A DNA stretch of 64,000 nucleotides from Cronobacter universalis NCTC 9529 (GCF_001277175.1 NZ_CP012257.1:2480001-2544000), one strand, 5' to 3'. Positions 40,066 through 49,116 are shown, counted from the stretch's first letter. A program made the numbers and translations. The notes: generated by a model not told the origin, from the letters alone.

Positions 40066-41628
40066 ATGGAAATTTCATATGGCCGGGCGTTGTACCGTAA
40101 CTTTTTAGGACAATCTCCGGACTGGTACAAGCTTTGTTTACTTGGCTTTTTGATTCTTAATCCTCTGGTTTTCTGGGTAAGCCCCTTCGCCGCCGGCTGG
40201 CTGCTGGTTATTGAGTTTATCTTCACGCTGGCGATGGCGCTGAAGTGCTACCCCCTGCTGCCGGGCGGGCTGTTGGCCGTCGAGGCGCTGTTTATCGGGA
40301 TGACCAGCGCCGAACATGTGCGCGAAGAGGTGGCGAATAACCTCGCCGTCGTGCTGCTGCTGATTTTCATGGTGGCGGGCATCTACTTTATGAAGCAGTT
40401 GCTGCTGCTGATTTTTACCCGGCTGCTGCTGGGTATCCGCTCCAAAACCCTGCTCTCTCTGGCGTTCTGCTTTGCGGCGGCATTTCTCTCCGCGTTCCTC
40501 GACGCGCTGACGGTGGTCGCCGTGGTCATCAGCGTGGCGGTAGGCTTTTACGGCATCTACCATCGCGTCGCGTCCAATCGTGAAGAGGGACAAGAGTTAG
40601 TGGACGATGCCCAGCTCGACGACGAACGCCGCGCCACGCTTGAGCGCTTTCGCGCGTTTCTGCGCAGTCTGATGATGCATGCGGGCGTCGGCACGGCGCT
40701 TGGCGGCGTGATGACGATGGTGGGCGAGCCGCAAAACCTGATTATCGCCCACGCGGCAGGCTGGGGCTTCGGCGACTTCCTGCTGCGCGTCGCGCCCGTG
40801 AGCGTGCCGGTGTTCATCTGCGGCATCCTCACCTGTATTCTGGTGGAGAAAACCAAATCGTTTGGCTATGGCGAACCGCTACCGGAGCCGGTGCGTAAGA
40901 TCCTTCGCGAGTACGACGACAAGAGCCGCCAGAAGCGTACCCGTCAGGACACCATGAAGCTGATTATCCAGGGCCTGATCGGCGTCTGGCTGATTGCCGC
41001 GCTGGCGCTGCATCTGGCGGAAGTGGGCCTGATTGGTCTGTCGGTGATTATTCTCGCCTCCTCGCTGTGCGGCGTCACCGACGAGCACGCTATCGGCAAA
41101 GCGTTCACCGAAGCGCTGCCCTTCACCGCCCTGCTGACCGTGTTCTTCGCCATTGTGGCGGTGATAATCGACCAGCATCTGTTCGCGCCGATTATCGCGT
41201 ATGTGCTGGAAGCCACGCCGCATAACCAGCTGTCGCTCTTCTATCTCTTCAACGGCCTGCTGTCGTCGATTTCCGATAACGTGTTTGTCGGCACGGTCTA
41301 TATCAATGAAGCGAAAAGCGCGCTGCAACAGGGCGTTATCGACGCGAAACAGTTTGAGATGCTGGCGGTGGCGATTAACACCGGCACCAACCTGCCGTCC
41401 GTCGCCACCCCGAACGGCCAGGCGGCGTTTCTGTTCCTGCTGACTTCCGCGCTGGCACCGCTGATTCGCCTCTCCTATGGCCGCATGGTCTGGATGGCGC
41501 TGCCGTATACGGTGGTTCTGACGCTGGTGGGCCTTGCGTGCGTGCAGTACACGCTGGTGCCATTCACCGACTGGCTGCTGCAAAGCGGCTGGGTCAGCAC
41601 CCCTGCCGTCACGGCGCTGCTGCATTAA
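40066..41628 (+). CDS. nhaB: Sodium/proton antiporter NhaB
   Basis: NhaB exports sodium in exchange for protons at the inner membrane, and matters when NhaA is limiting. The 520 residues (E. coli 513) contain about 12 hydrophobic segments. Conserved stretches include [22 protein letters not shown] and [26 protein letters not shown]. The ATG at 40066 ([11 protein letters not shown]) aligns with E. coli; another ATG five bases upstream is out of frame. It is divergent from fadR across 211 bp. Confidence 0.96.
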   Translation: MEISYGRALYRNFLGQSPDWYKLCLLGFLILNPLVFWVSPFAAGWLLVIEFIFTLAMALKCYPLLPGGLLAVEALFIGMTSAEHVREEVANNLAVVLLLIFMVAGIYFMKQLLLLIFTRLLLGIRSKTLLSLAFCFAAAFLSAFLDALTVVAVVISVAVGFYGIYHRVASNREEGQELVDDAQLDDERRATLERFRAFLRSLMMHAGVGTALGGVMTMVGEPQNLIIAHAAGWGFGDFLLRVAPVSVPVFICGILTCILVEKTKSFGYGEPLPEPVRKILREYDDKSRQKRTRQDTMKLIIQGLIGVWLIAALALHLAEVGLIGLSVIILASSLCGVTDEHAIGKAFTEALPFTALLTVFFAIVAVIIDQHLFAPIIAYVLEATPHNQLSLFYLFNGLLSSISDNVFVGTVYINEAKSALQQGVIDAKQFEMLAVAINTGTNLPSVATPNGQAAFLFLLTSALAPLIRLSYGRMVWMALPYTVVLTLVGLACVQYTLVPFTDWLLQSGWVSTPAVTALLH

Positions 41629-41632
41629 TCGC

Positions 41633-41660
41633 AAATCGGGCCTTCGCGGCCCGATTTTTT
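41633..41660 (+). terminator. Terminator after nhaB
   Basis: AAATCGGGCC/GGCCCGATTT form a 10-bp stem with a TTCGC loop, followed by a T-run. Confidence 0.92.
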
Positions 41661-41764
41661 GTTTATAGGCAGGGGTTTAATGCGTTATTTTTGATGTCGC
41701 TAGTGGCGTCAAAGAGGTTTTCGTTTACACTGCCGGTTCAACGCAGATTGCAGAGATAATCATT

Positions 41765-42298
41765 ATGTTGCGATATTTAAACCAGTGTTCGCGTGGGCGC
41801 GGCGCATGGCTGTTGCTGGCGCTCACCGCTTTCGCGCTGGAAATGGTGGCGCTGTGGTTCCAGCATGTCATGCTGCTGAAGCCATGCGTGTTATGTATTT
41901 ATGAACGTTGCGCGCTGTTCGGCGTTATGGGCGCAGGGCTGGTGGGAGCCATTGCGCCGAAAACCCCGTTACGCCTTGTGGCGATGGGGATCTGGATCTA
42001 CAGCGCCTGGAAGGGCCTGATGCTCTCCATTGAGCACACAAACATCCAGTTGCACCCTTCGCCGTTTGTCACCTGCGACTTCGCCGCGCGCTTCCCGTCC
42101 TGGCTGCCGCTCGACAAATGGCTGCCGCAGGTGTTTGTCGCCAGCGGCGACTGCGCCGAGCGTCAGTGGTCATTCCTGACCCTGGAGATGCCGCAGTGGC
42201 TGATAGGCATTTTCGCCGCCTATCTGCTGGTCGCTCTTCTGGTGCTGCTGGCCCAGGCGTTCAAACCGAAAAAACGCGATCTTTTCGGCCGCTACTGA
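41765..42298 (+). CDS. dsbB: Disulfide bond formation protein DsbB
   Basis: DsbB is an inner-membrane quinone reductase that reoxidises periplasmic DsbA. The 177-residue protein has four membrane helices and all four catalytic cysteines at E. coli positions: Cys41 and Cys44 in [10 protein letters not shown], Cys104 in FVTCDF and Cys130 in ASGDCAERQ. It has a free-standing position after the nhaB terminator, as in E. coli. Confidence 0.97.
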   Translation: MLRYLNQCSRGRGAWLLLALTAFALEMVALWFQHVMLLKPCVLCIYERCALFGVMGAGLVGAIAPKTPLRLVAMGIWIYSAWKGLMLSIEHTNIQLHPSPFVTCDFAARFPSWLPLDKWLPQVFVASGDCAERQWSFLTLEMPQWLIGIFAAYLLVALLVLLAQAFKPKKRDLFGRY

Positions 42299-42408
42299 GT
42301 CTGTCTCGTCAGCGCCACACCACGCCCACCGCGCCCCGGCCGGTGGGCGTTTTTTTTGGCCACGCGCAGGCATTCCCCTTGCCGCCTGGCTTGTTCCGGA
42401 TTCCGGCG

Positions 42409-42419
42409 CCTATACTTAA
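42409..42419 (+). promoter_or_regulatory. Sigma-S-like -10 box before a 29-codon gene
   Basis: CCTATACTTAA matches the extended sigma-S -10 (CTATACTTAA). The small ORF begins 30 bp further on. A proper -35 at 17 bp is not evident, as is common for RpoS promoters. Confidence 0.6.
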
Positions 42420-42449
42420 CAGGTGTTTAATTAACGACAGGAGAACGTG

Positions 42450-42539
42450 ATGAATAAGTATCCACTTAACGTCGAAAAAGATGATCCGAACGAAGCGCCG
42501 GAATCGGGCGATAAAAGACCCAGTCCGAATCAGAAGTAA
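42450..42539 (+). CDS. Candidate 29-residue hydrophilic small protein
   Basis: ATG at 42450 follows AGGAG at good spacing and opens a 29-codon frame (MNKYPLNVEKDDPNEAPESG plus DKRPSPNQK). The peptide is highly charged, Pro-rich and without hydrophobic core, so it is probably disordered. It is framed by a sigma-S-like -10 box and a strong terminator three bases past the stop, which makes a dedicated transcript of about 140 nt likely. I do not recognise the family. The regulatory frame supports a real gene; translation is not proven. Confidence 0.65.
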   Translation: MNKYPLNVEKDDPNEAPESGDKRPSPNQK

Positions 42540-42541
42540 TC

Positions 42542-42569
42542 AAAAAGGCCGCTCAGTCGGCCTTTTTTT
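42542..42569 (+). terminator. Terminator after the 29-codon gene
   Basis: AAAAAGGCCG/CGGCCTTTTTTT form a stem with a CTCAGT loop and a long T-tract. Confidence 0.9.
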
Positions 42570-42714
42570 CGGCGTTTTCTTACAATCGCTGGATTATCGA
42601 CCAAAAACCGCTTACGTAACTTTACGCTTAAAAACAAAGCCTTAATTACCACTACAATAGATACAGACTATTGGTTCAATCACTATAAAAAGGTGAATTG
42701 TATCAAGCTGGCAG

Positions 42715-42993
42715 ATGTGTTATTTGTGTGGGCAGATGATTTTTCGAAGCCCTTTCAGCCCTATGAACCCACTGATTTTACGCGACGACGTTTCTGTTAA
42801 AGCGGTACTTGCGCCTTCTGGCGCCCTGCGCGGCGTGTCGCTTATTCGACAGCCCGGCAATGAAACCTGGATGACCATTATCGCGCAGCCGTGCGATCAT
42901 CTTCAGGAACAAATTGCGCGTTTTTTATCCCTTACTGACGATGAGCACAATACGCTGAGTCAGTATCTCGCGCAATTCAGCGAACCGGAATGA
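42715..42993 (+). CDS. Hypothetical protein of up to 92 residues
   Basis: An open frame starting at ATG 42715 gives 92 residues; other in-frame starts are 42736 and 42763 (MNPLILRDDVSVKAVLAPSG), the last giving the most protein-like N-terminus. None has a strong ribosome-binding site. The body (RQPGNETWMTIIAQPCDHLQ, then EQIARFLSLTDDEHNTLSQY) has good amphipathic composition and GC-rich codons like the core genes. I do not recognise a family. Confidence 0.5.
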   Translation: MCYLCGQMIFRSPFSPMNPLILRDDVSVKAVLAPSGALRGVSLIRQPGNETWMTIIAQPCDHLQEQIARFLSLTDDEHNTLSQYLAQFSEPE

Positions 42994-43115
42994 CCGGTGA
43001 TTAAACGTAAATAAATGAAAATGCAATTATTCAGGCGTGCTTAAGAAATATCTCAGGGCACGCTGAGCGAATAATCTGATTTTTTAAAATTGAAGATGCA
43101 CCGCAATAAACAATA

Positions 43116-43123
43116 GCTATACT
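43116..43123 (+). promoter_or_regulatory. Candidate -10 box before a 30-codon membrane-peptide gene
   Basis: GCTATACT has the TATACT hexamer with the C at -13 favoured by sigma-S and no good -35. The ORF start is 33 bp downstream. Confidence 0.5.
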
Positions 43124-43156
43124 CCCTGTGTCGTAAAAACACGCCCGGAGTATTGT

Positions 43157-43249
43157 ATGGAGATTTCAAGCAGAACTGCGGTTTTACTTAACCTGTTCGC
43201 CTTTGCTGGTCTACTCCTTTCCTTATCCGTCAGGTTTGGCTGGCTCTGA
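43157..43249 (+). CDS. Candidate 30-residue hydrophobic membrane peptide
   Basis: ATG at 43157 is six bases after CGGAG. The 30 codons read MEISSRTAVLLNLFAFAGLL then LSLSVRFGWL: a short polar head, about 18 hydrophobic residues able to span the membrane, and a C-terminal Arg/Trp cap. Such peptides include regulators of membrane proteins and type I toxins. A -10 box upstream and a structured 3' region with a terminator downstream suggest its own short transcript. No family is recognised. Confidence 0.6.
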   Translation: MEISSRTAVLLNLFAFAGLLLSLSVRFGWL

Positions 43250-43263
43250 GAGGCGCACTGAGC

Positions 43264-43317
43264 CTCACCGCCGTCAACAGTCCCTTGCGAGCGATGTATC
43301 CCCGCTCCGGCGGTGAG
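43264..43317 (+). other. Long-range perfect 10-bp stem in the 3' region of the small transcript
   Basis: CTCACCGCCG (43264-43273) is the exact reverse complement of CGGCGGTGAG (43308-43317), leaving a 34-nt loop. It lies between the 30-codon ORF and the terminator, so the transcript would be strongly folded. It could be a 3' UTR element or part of a small RNA. Confidence 0.5.
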
Positions 43318-43343
43318 AAAATACGTAGCGCTTACGCGCCGGA

Positions 43344-43376
43344 TAAAAAAAGCCGCTAATCAGGAGCGGCTTTTTT
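43344..43376 (+). terminator. Terminator of the small-peptide/structured transcript
   Basis: AAAAAAAGCCGCT/AGCGGCTTTTTT form a stem with a seven-base loop, followed by a T-run. Confidence 0.88.
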
Positions 43377-44131
43377 ATGCATTTCTGTTTAGCGTGGAGA
43401 ATATTCACGGCTAGCAGAAAATAGCAGCTGAGATTATTCCGCCCAGTCCGTTTTTTTTGATACAGGCTGCCGTTTGAAGCAACAATATTTTGTTATGGTA
43501 GAAAATCTCTTTGCAAGCAATGGGTTAGCGCAGGGCAAATCTGCACCATCAGGGTCTTGAATTGTTTTCCGTTAGTTTTTTGCCACATAAATGCCCAACG
43601 TCGTATTGTCTGGACAGCTCGCCAAAGTTAGCATCAGCAACTTCTTCGCAATGGCAAAGAGCGTTATATGTTTTATAACTCATCTGACTGCATCTCGTTG
43701 TTCCTGCAGGTAAGCGCAGCGCCTTCCTGCGCTTCAAGCGCTACCTTCTGAGGTACTACAGCCAACATATAAGCCAGCGCGATGATGCTATGGGACTAAT
43801 ATAGCGTGTCTACTGTCATCGTGGTTGACTTAAGGCCCACCGTTTAATGTGCCTGCTCCCCTCGTAACAAGGGATCATGATAAACAATAAACCATATGGT
43901 TCACTAAAATATTGCACCGTAATTATTATCAAATAGATAAAAGGGCATCAGGAAAGGCAAGTTTATGTTGATGGCTTGTGGGTAACAGAATCTCAACTTA
44001 ATAGCTTGTAACGTGGCGGTTATGCAGCTAAAATTGGTTAACTTTTTATAAAAATTATGAATGCGGCTTGGTATTTTTTTGATAAACTAAAACCTTTTAT
44101 TAGCAGTAGTAAAAACCTCTTAAGGACAAAC
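43377..44131. other. AT-rich stretch without a supported gene
   Basis: The 750 bp before the acetyltransferase gene are much richer in A and T than the core genome. A 62-codon minus-strand frame (43549-43737) has no ribosome-binding site and no recognisable product. The part from about 43860 looks like a promoter region for the acetyltransferase. No integrase, transposase or tRNA is visible. Confidence 0.5.
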
Positions 44132-44626
44132 ATGACAAATTTCATCAAAACTCTTATTTATGATTTAAAGATAAATAATGCAAAATCGAAGGTTGTCGTA
44201 TTATTATTTAGATTATCCACGATACATGCAAAAACAAAGATGCTGTATCCATTATCCCTTATTTTTGTAATCCTGAATAAAATAGTAAACGAATTTTTCC
44301 TTGGTGTGGAGTTATCCTATCATTTAAAAATTGGAAAAGGCTTTAAAATATGGCATGCAAATTCTGTAATTATTAACAGGAGCTGCGTTATAGGAGATAA
44401 TTTTGTCATCCGCCAATGCTGTACGCTTGGGGGAAACAAAAGAGGAATAGATATACATTTCAAAGTCGGGAACAACGTAGAAATGGGCGCGCATTCATGC
44501 ATCATCGGAGATGATATTGAAATTGGTGATAACGTTAAAATTGGTGTAGGAACACTTGTGATGAAAAGTGTTCCATCAGATAAGACAGTAATTTCAAGTA
44601 ATAAAATGATCATACTCGATAAATGA
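44132..44626 (+). CDS. WcaB/serine acetyltransferase-like hexapeptide-repeat transferase
   Basis: The 164-residue protein (from ATG 44132 after AAGGAC; an in-frame ATG at 44057 would add 25 residues) has an N-terminal helical part. A left-handed beta-helix follows: KIGKGFKIWHANSVIINRSCVIGDNFVIRQ (read in pieces), CCTLGGNKRG, and repeated I-G-D/N hexapeptides (CIIGDDIEIGDNVKIGVGTLV). It resembles colanic-acid acetyltransferase WcaB and CysE. Codons are strongly AT-rich, unlike neighbouring core genes, which suggests horizontal transfer. It is orphaned from any polysaccharide cluster; the acceptor is unknown. Confidence 0.8.
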   Translation: MTNFIKTLIYDLKINNAKSKVVVLLFRLSTIHAKTKMLYPLSLIFVILNKIVNEFFLGVELSYHLKIGKGFKIWHANSVIINRSCVIGDNFVIRQCCTLGGNKRGIDIHFKVGNNVEMGAHSCIIGDDIEIGDNVKIGVGTLVMKSVPSDKTVISSNKMIILDK

Positions 44627-44766
44627 AGGGTTTTTCCTTATTTATAACCGCGCCTGGTCCGAAAAGTACAGGTCGGCGCGGTTACACAGTAGGCCACTTT
44701 TAGGGAAAGTTTATCATATATTCAAGGCGTACTCGCTGTATACCTGGTGTTGGTATGGCGGCTCAG

Positions 44767-45039
44767 TCACCACCGGTGCCGCCCCGCAAGATAAAAGCCT
44801 GAGTAAATGAACTCATGACACCATCTATATAAACAGCCACAGGCAAAGGATAAAGTTGCCCCAGATATCATTTTTACTTTGTTAACAGATAATGCATTTA
44901 AAGTTGTGGAAGTTTTGATATCTGTATTATACACGAAATCAGTAACATTCTTTTTATCTACATTATAAATTATGTGTTTATCACCCAGGCTAACGGTAAT
45001 ACCATCACCTGATGTCGCTCCCCAGTTTACTTCGATCAA
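44767..45039 (-). CDS. Doubtful hypothetical ORF, possibly a gene remnant
   Basis: This frame of about 90 codons starts at a TTG with no clear ribosome-binding site. The first part (VNWGATSGDGITVSLGDKHI) has the alternating pattern of beta-strands and natural-looking composition, while the end (FIYSGFYLAGRHRW) looks random. It may be the remains of a longer surface or phage protein. I recognise no family. Confidence 0.25.
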   Translation of the reverse strand: MIEVNWGATSGDGITVSLGDKHIIYNVDKKNVTDFVYNTDIKTSTTLNALSVNKVKMISGATLSFACGCLYRWCHEFIYSGFYLAGRHRW

Positions 45040-45297
45040 GGTGTGGAGTTTCTAATCAACATTTCTCTTTTTTGTCGTGATATACTGAAAACACCCTCAA
45101 GACATTTTTTTGATCTCTGACCGCTGTAAAAAACTATTTGAATATTTTTTAAAATAAACATTCGTCTCAACCTTGATCGTTAAAATTTGCTGCAAAAAAC
45201 TCTTTGGTAAAGTAAAAAATTCAGAAACACATCCCATTTGAATAGTAAGCCTCCCAGATTAGCCTCGTCAGTTACCTGACTTCGTAATACAGTCTGT

Positions 45298-45567
45298 GTG
45301 ACGTCTGGTTTTTCAGGACGGTTTTCCCTGGATGCCCCTCAATACATTGCAGAAAATGTTTGCAGAATAACGCGCGCTGGGTTTCCCCATGATCGGGGAA
45401 CTGTTCAGGAAATCAATTTCAGTGTGCCATTACACAGTTCGGCGCAGATGGTTTACAGCGTTTACGGGAAATGGATGATCGATAACAATGTGGATCAGAT
45501 GAGCATACTGAACGCTAATTTTGGAGGAAATGCCCCACAGATGCCCCAGGCAGTAAATCAGAAGTAA
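45298..45567 (+). CDS. Doubtful hypothetical ORF of 89 codons
   Basis: It starts at a GTG (45298) without a clear ribosome-binding site. The product contains plausible protein segments (RFSLDAPQYIAENVCRITRA; QMVYSVYGKWMIDNN) and ends in PQMPQAVNQK. Codon composition is intermediate between the AT-rich island and the core. It could be a short real gene or the tail of a decayed one. It is convergent with ycgN, 23 bases away. No function can be given. Confidence 0.35.
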   Translation: MTSGFSGRFSLDAPQYIAENVCRITRAGFPHDRGTVQEINFSVPLHSSAQMVYSVYGKWMIDNNVDQMSILNANFGGNAPQMPQAVNQK

Positions 45568-45590
45568 TAAATCCCTTTCATATCAACGCT

Positions 45591-46037
45591 TCAATCTGCC
45601 CAGTCCGGTTTGTTTAAAATGTGATCCTGCCAGTCACGCACTACCGATTCTTTAACCGCAATATGACGCACTGAAATACGTTCGGCGTGCATCGCGGCTT
45701 TTGAGCCGGCGCGCAGCGGGTGCCACTGAGGCAGGTTTTTCCCCTCGGCCAGCAGACGGTACGCGCAGGTGGGCGGCAGCCACTCGAAGGTCGGCAGATT
45801 TTCGCGGGTCAGTTTAATGCAGTCCGGCTCATACTCGAAGCGCCGTTCATAGTTGCGGCACTGGCAGGTTTTAATATTGAGCTGACGACAGGCGACGTTG
45901 GTGAAATAGATTTCGTCGGTGTCTTCATCCATCAGCTTATGCAGGCAGCACTGACCGCACCCGTCGCAGAGCGATTCCCACTCGGCGTCGCTCATCTCAT
46001 CCAGGGTTTTACGCTGCCAGAAAGGCGTATCGGTCAT
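45591..46037 (-). CDS. ycgN: YcgN-family cysteine-cluster protein (UPF0260)
   Basis: The 148-residue protein matches E. coli YcgN. It has the UPF0260 pattern: [12 protein letters not shown] near residue 25, then [18 protein letters not shown] with clustered cysteines that may bind a metal or Fe-S cluster, and [10 protein letters not shown]. The function is unknown. It follows ycgM on the minus strand, and the ycgL-ycgM-ycgN order beside minC is the enterobacterial arrangement. Confidence 0.93.
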   Translation of the reverse strand: MTDTPFWQRKTLDEMSDAEWESLCDGCGQCCLHKLMDEDTDEIYFTNVACRQLNIKTCQCRNYERRFEYEPDCIKLTRENLPTFEWLPPTCAYRLLAEGKNLPQWHPLRAGSKAAMHAERISVRHIAVKESVVRDWQDHILNKPDWAD

Positions 46038-46125
46038 AACGGTGTCCGCGCATCAAAAATTAAGCTGCACCTTATAAACACTCTGACGCCAGGATGCAAG
46101 TTTTGCCGCCCTGCGGGCGGCATCT

Positions 46126-46785
46126 TTACAGAACCCGTGTGGTCAGCGAGTGATTGTCAAAGGCGATATCCAGCGCGTCGCCGCTGGTGAGCGGGCCGAC
46201 GCCTTCCGGCGTGCCGGTGAGGATCACATCCCCTGCGCGCAGCGTGAAGAAACGACTCATATAAGCGATAAGCGGCACGATCTTGTGGATCATATCAGCG
46301 GTGTTGCCGCTCTGGCGCACCTCGCCGTTGACGCGCAGGCTCAGCGGCGTGTTTTGCGGATCGCCGGTAAACTCCCCGGCCGGAATAAACCCGGAGATTG
46401 GGCAGGAGTTATCAAACGCTTTCGCTTTCTCCCAGGGCTGTCCGGCCTTTTTCATTTTGCCCTGAATATCGCGAAGCGTGAGATCGAGCGCGACGCCATA
46501 GCCCGCTATCGCTTTAGCGACATGCTCATCGCTCGCCTGACGGAGCGTTCCGCCAATCAGTACCGCCAGTTCAACCTCATGATGCACCGAGCCGAGCCCC
46601 TGCGGCAGCACGAGCGGCTGGCGCAGATCGCACAGCGCGGTTTCAGGTTTGATAAACAGTACCGGCTCTTCCGGCGTGGCGCTGCCCATCTCCTGAATAT
46701 GCTTTGCGTAGTTGCTGCCGACGCAAACGACTTTACTGACGGGATAATCAAGTAGCGCGCCCTGCCAGTGATGATGTTGGTACAT
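46126..46785 (-). CDS. ycgM: FAH-family hydrolase/isomerase YcgM
   Basis: The 219 residues equal E. coli YcgM, a fumarylacetoacetate hydrolase-family enzyme; family members act as acylpyruvate hydrolases or oxaloacetate tautomerases. The metal-binding acidic residues are in HHEVELAVLIG, and conserved parts include GYGVALDLTLRD, WEKAKAFD and GDVILTGTPEGVG. The ATG at 46785 (MYQHHHWQG) aligns with E. coli; 29 upstream codons are rejected. Confidence 0.94.
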   Translation of the reverse strand: MYQHHHWQGALLDYPVSKVVCVGSNYAKHIQEMGSATPEEPVLFIKPETALCDLRQPLVLPQGLGSVHHEVELAVLIGGTLRQASDEHVAKAIAGYGVALDLTLRDIQGKMKKAGQPWEKAKAFDNSCPISGFIPAGEFTGDPQNTPLSLRVNGEVRQSGNTADMIHKIVPLIAYMSRFFTLRAGDVILTGTPEGVGPLTSGDALDIAFDNHSLTTRVL

Positions 46786-46902
46786 AGCGTCCCTCTGTGT
46801 TCGATGATAAGACAGTACGTAACTATTCGTCCCGGCAGCGCAAAAAGTCAAACCGCGCGGATGCCGACGCAAAAAAAGCGCCGTATGAAACGGCGCGTGG
46901 GA

Positions 46903-47178
46903 CTATTTTTTACCGAGCGATTCGAGATGCTGTTTTAGCAAATTTTCCTGCGGCGGCGGGATCTGTAAATAATAGCCCTGATCTTTGAGCGCCTGTTTCA
47001 CTTTTTCGAGATCGGCGTTGGCTAATTTTTTACGACCGTCCAGCGGAAGCATCATAGTCATAATTGGCTGGCCGAAACCGGCCAGCAATTCTTCCGGCAC
47101 ACGCGAAAAATCGTCTTTTTTTTCAACATAAAGATAAGTTTGCTCGCGGCGCGCGCTTCGATAGATCACACAAAACAT
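46903..47178 (-). CDS. ycgL: YcgL-domain protein
   Basis: The 91-residue YcgL-family protein begins [20 protein letters not shown] and has the GQP(..)[14 protein letters not shown] motif. The fold is known for the E. coli protein, but the role is not; it is conserved next to minCDE. The start matches the core of E. coli YcgL, which carries a few extra N-terminal residues. It is divergent from minC across 125 bp. Confidence 0.93.
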   Translation of the reverse strand: MFCVIYRSARREQTYLYVEKKDDFSRVPEELLAGFGQPIMTMMLPLDGRKKLANADLEKVKQALKDQGYYLQIPPPQENLLKQHLESLGKK

Positions 47179-47303
47179 GTTTTTACTCTAATTTAGCCAG
47201 ATGGTTACTTGCCTGAATATAAGGCTGACTATAACATGCCTGATGTGCTTCGGAATATCATCCCACTGCGGTGGGGATTTAAACTGAATTGAGTAAGGCC
47301 AGG

Positions 47304-48005
47304 ATGTCAAACACGCCCATCGAGCTAAAAGGCAGTAGTTTCACCTTATCAGTGGTTCATTTGCATGATGCTCACCCCGAGGTTATTCGCAAGGCGCTTG
47401 AAGAAAAAATTGCTCAGGCGCCGGCCTTTCTCAAAAATGCGCCGGTGGTGGTGAATGTTGCAGGGCTTGACGGGTCGATAAACTGGCAGCAGTTACATCA
47501 GACGTTTATCGACAGCGGGCTGCATCTGGTCGGCATCAGCGGCTGTCAGGATGACGCGCTGAAAGCGGAAATTTCGCGTGCGGGCCTGGCGCTGCTGACC
47601 GAGGGAAAGGCCAGCGCGCCGCGCGCCGCCGCACAGCCCGCTGAAGCGCCCGTGCCGCCTGCTCCCGCGGCAGCGCTGCGTACCCGGTTAGTCGATCTGC
47701 CGGTGCGTTCCGGCCAGCGGATCTACGCGCCGGGGGCCGATCTGGTGGTCACAAGCCACGTCAGCGCGGGCGCAGAGCTTATCGCGGATGGCAATATTCA
47801 CGTCTACGGCACCATGCGCGGGCGCGCCCTCGCAGGCGCCAGCGGCGATAAAGAAGCACAAATATTTTCAACAAATCTCGCGGCGGAACTGGTTTCCATC
47901 GCCGGGGTTTACTGGCTGAGCGATCAAATCCCGGCCGAGTTTTACAACAAAGCGGCACGCCTGCGTCTGGCCGACGGCGCGCTGACGGTTCAACCATTAA
48001 ATTAA
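47304..48005 (+). CDS. minC: Septum site-determining protein MinC
   Basis: MinC inhibits FtsZ polymerisation away from mid-cell and is brought to the membrane by MinD. The 233 residues comprise an N-terminal FtsZ-inhibiting domain (1-100), a Pro/Ala-rich linker (about 103-125) and a C-terminal beta-helix dimerisation and MinD-binding domain ([32 protein letters not shown]). The ATG at 47304 has AGG upstream; five in-frame codons 5' are rejected. It heads the minCDE operon. Confidence 0.96.
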   Translation: MSNTPIELKGSSFTLSVVHLHDAHPEVIRKALEEKIAQAPAFLKNAPVVVNVAGLDGSINWQQLHQTFIDSGLHLVGISGCQDDALKAEISRAGLALLTEGKASAPRAAAQPAEAPVPPAPAAALRTRLVDLPVRSGQRIYAPGADLVVTSHVSAGAELIADGNIHVYGTMRGRALAGASGDKEAQIFSTNLAAELVSIAGVYWLSDQIPAEFYNKAARLRLADGALTVQPLN

Positions 48006-48029
48006 GCCCTTTTAACAAGGAATTCCTTT

Positions 48030-48842
48030 ATGGCACGCATTATTGTAGTTACATCAGGTAAAGGGGGCGTTGGCAAAACCACCTCCAGCGCGGCCATCGC
48101 TACGGGTCTGGCCCAGAAGGGAAAGAAGACTGTAGTTATCGATTTCGATATCGGCCTGCGTAACCTTGATCTGATCATGGGTTGTGAACGCCGTGTCGTA
48201 TACGATTTCGTGAACGTCATTCAGGGCGATGCCACGCTGAATCAGGCGCTTATCCGCGATAAACGTACCGAAAGCCTCTACATCCTGCCTGCGTCCCAGA
48301 CGCGCGACAAAGACGCGCTGACCCGCGAAGGCGTGGAAAAGGTACTGGATGAGCTGAAAAAGATGGAGTTCGACTTCATTGTCTGCGACTCCCCTGCCGG
48401 TATTGAAACCGGCGCGCTGATGGCGCTCTATTTTGCTGATGAAGCCATCATTACCACTAACCCGGAAGTCTCCTCCGTACGCGACTCCGACCGTATCCTG
48501 GGTATCCTCTCTTCCAAATCGCGCCGCGCCGAAAATGGCGAAGCGCCGATTAAAGAGCATCTGCTGTTGACCCGCTACAACCCGGGCCGCGTCAGCAAAG
48601 GCGATATGCTCAGCATGGAAGATGTGCTGGAGATCCTGCGTATTCCTCTGGTGGGCGTTATCCCGGAAGATCAGTCCGTGCTGCGCGCCTCCAACCAGGG
48701 CGAACCGGTCATCCTTGACGCCACATCCGACGCAGGGAAAGCCTACGCCGATACCGTTGATCGCCTGATGGGAGAAGAACGCCCTTTCCGCTTCATTGAA
48801 GAAGAGAAGAAAGGTTTCCTCAAACGCCTGTTCGGAGGATAA
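48030..48842 (+). CDS. minD: Septum site-determining ATPase MinD
   Basis: MinD is the ATPase whose membrane cycling between poles positions MinC. The 270 residues equal E. coli MinD. The deviant Walker A GKGGVGKTT (Lys11, Lys16) is near the N-terminus, and the C-terminal amphipathic membrane helix (EEEKKGFLKRLFGG) is intact. It lies 24 bases after minC with AAGGA upstream. Confidence 0.98.
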   Translation: MARIIVVTSGKGGVGKTTSSAAIATGLAQKGKKTVVIDFDIGLRNLDLIMGCERRVVYDFVNVIQGDATLNQALIRDKRTESLYILPASQTRDKDALTREGVEKVLDELKKMEFDFIVCDSPAGIETGALMALYFADEAIITTNPEVSSVRDSDRILGILSSKSRRAENGEAPIKEHLLLTRYNPGRVSKGDMLSMEDVLEILRIPLVGVIPEDQSVLRASNQGEPVILDATSDAGKAYADTVDRLMGEERPFRFIEEEKKGFLKRLFGG

Positions 48843-48845
48843 GTT

Positions 48846-49112
48846 ATGGCATTACTCGACTTTTTTCTCTCCAGAAAAAAGAACACCGCGAATATCGCCA
48901 AAGAGCGCTTACAAATTATTGTTGCTGAGCGCCGTCGCAGCGATGCTGAACCGCATTATTTACCGCAGCTGAAGCGGGATATTCTGGAAGTAATTTGTAA
49001 ATACGTTCAGATTGATCCGGAAATGGTCACCGTTCAGCTGGAACAAAAAGGCGACGATATTTCGATTCTCGAACTTAACGTCACTTTACCGGAAGCGGAA
49101 GAGACGAAATAA
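48846..49112 (+). CDS. minE: Cell division topological specificity factor MinE
   Basis: MinE stimulates MinD ATPase and drives the pole-to-pole oscillation. The 88 residues carry the N-terminal membrane-targeting and anti-MinCD segment ([20 protein letters not shown]) and the C-terminal topological-specificity domain. The start lies three bases after the minD stop, with GGAGG inside the minD end. Confidence 0.98.
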   Translation: MALLDFFLSRKKNTANIAKERLQIIVAERRRSDAEPHYLPQLKRDILEVICKYVQIDPEMVTVQLEQKGDDISILELNVTLPEAEETK

Positions 49113-49116
49113 CGAT

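Noticed and set aside
43549..43737. 62-codon minus-strand ORF in the AT-rich patch
   Set aside because: No start signal, no protein-like pattern, and easily produced by chance.
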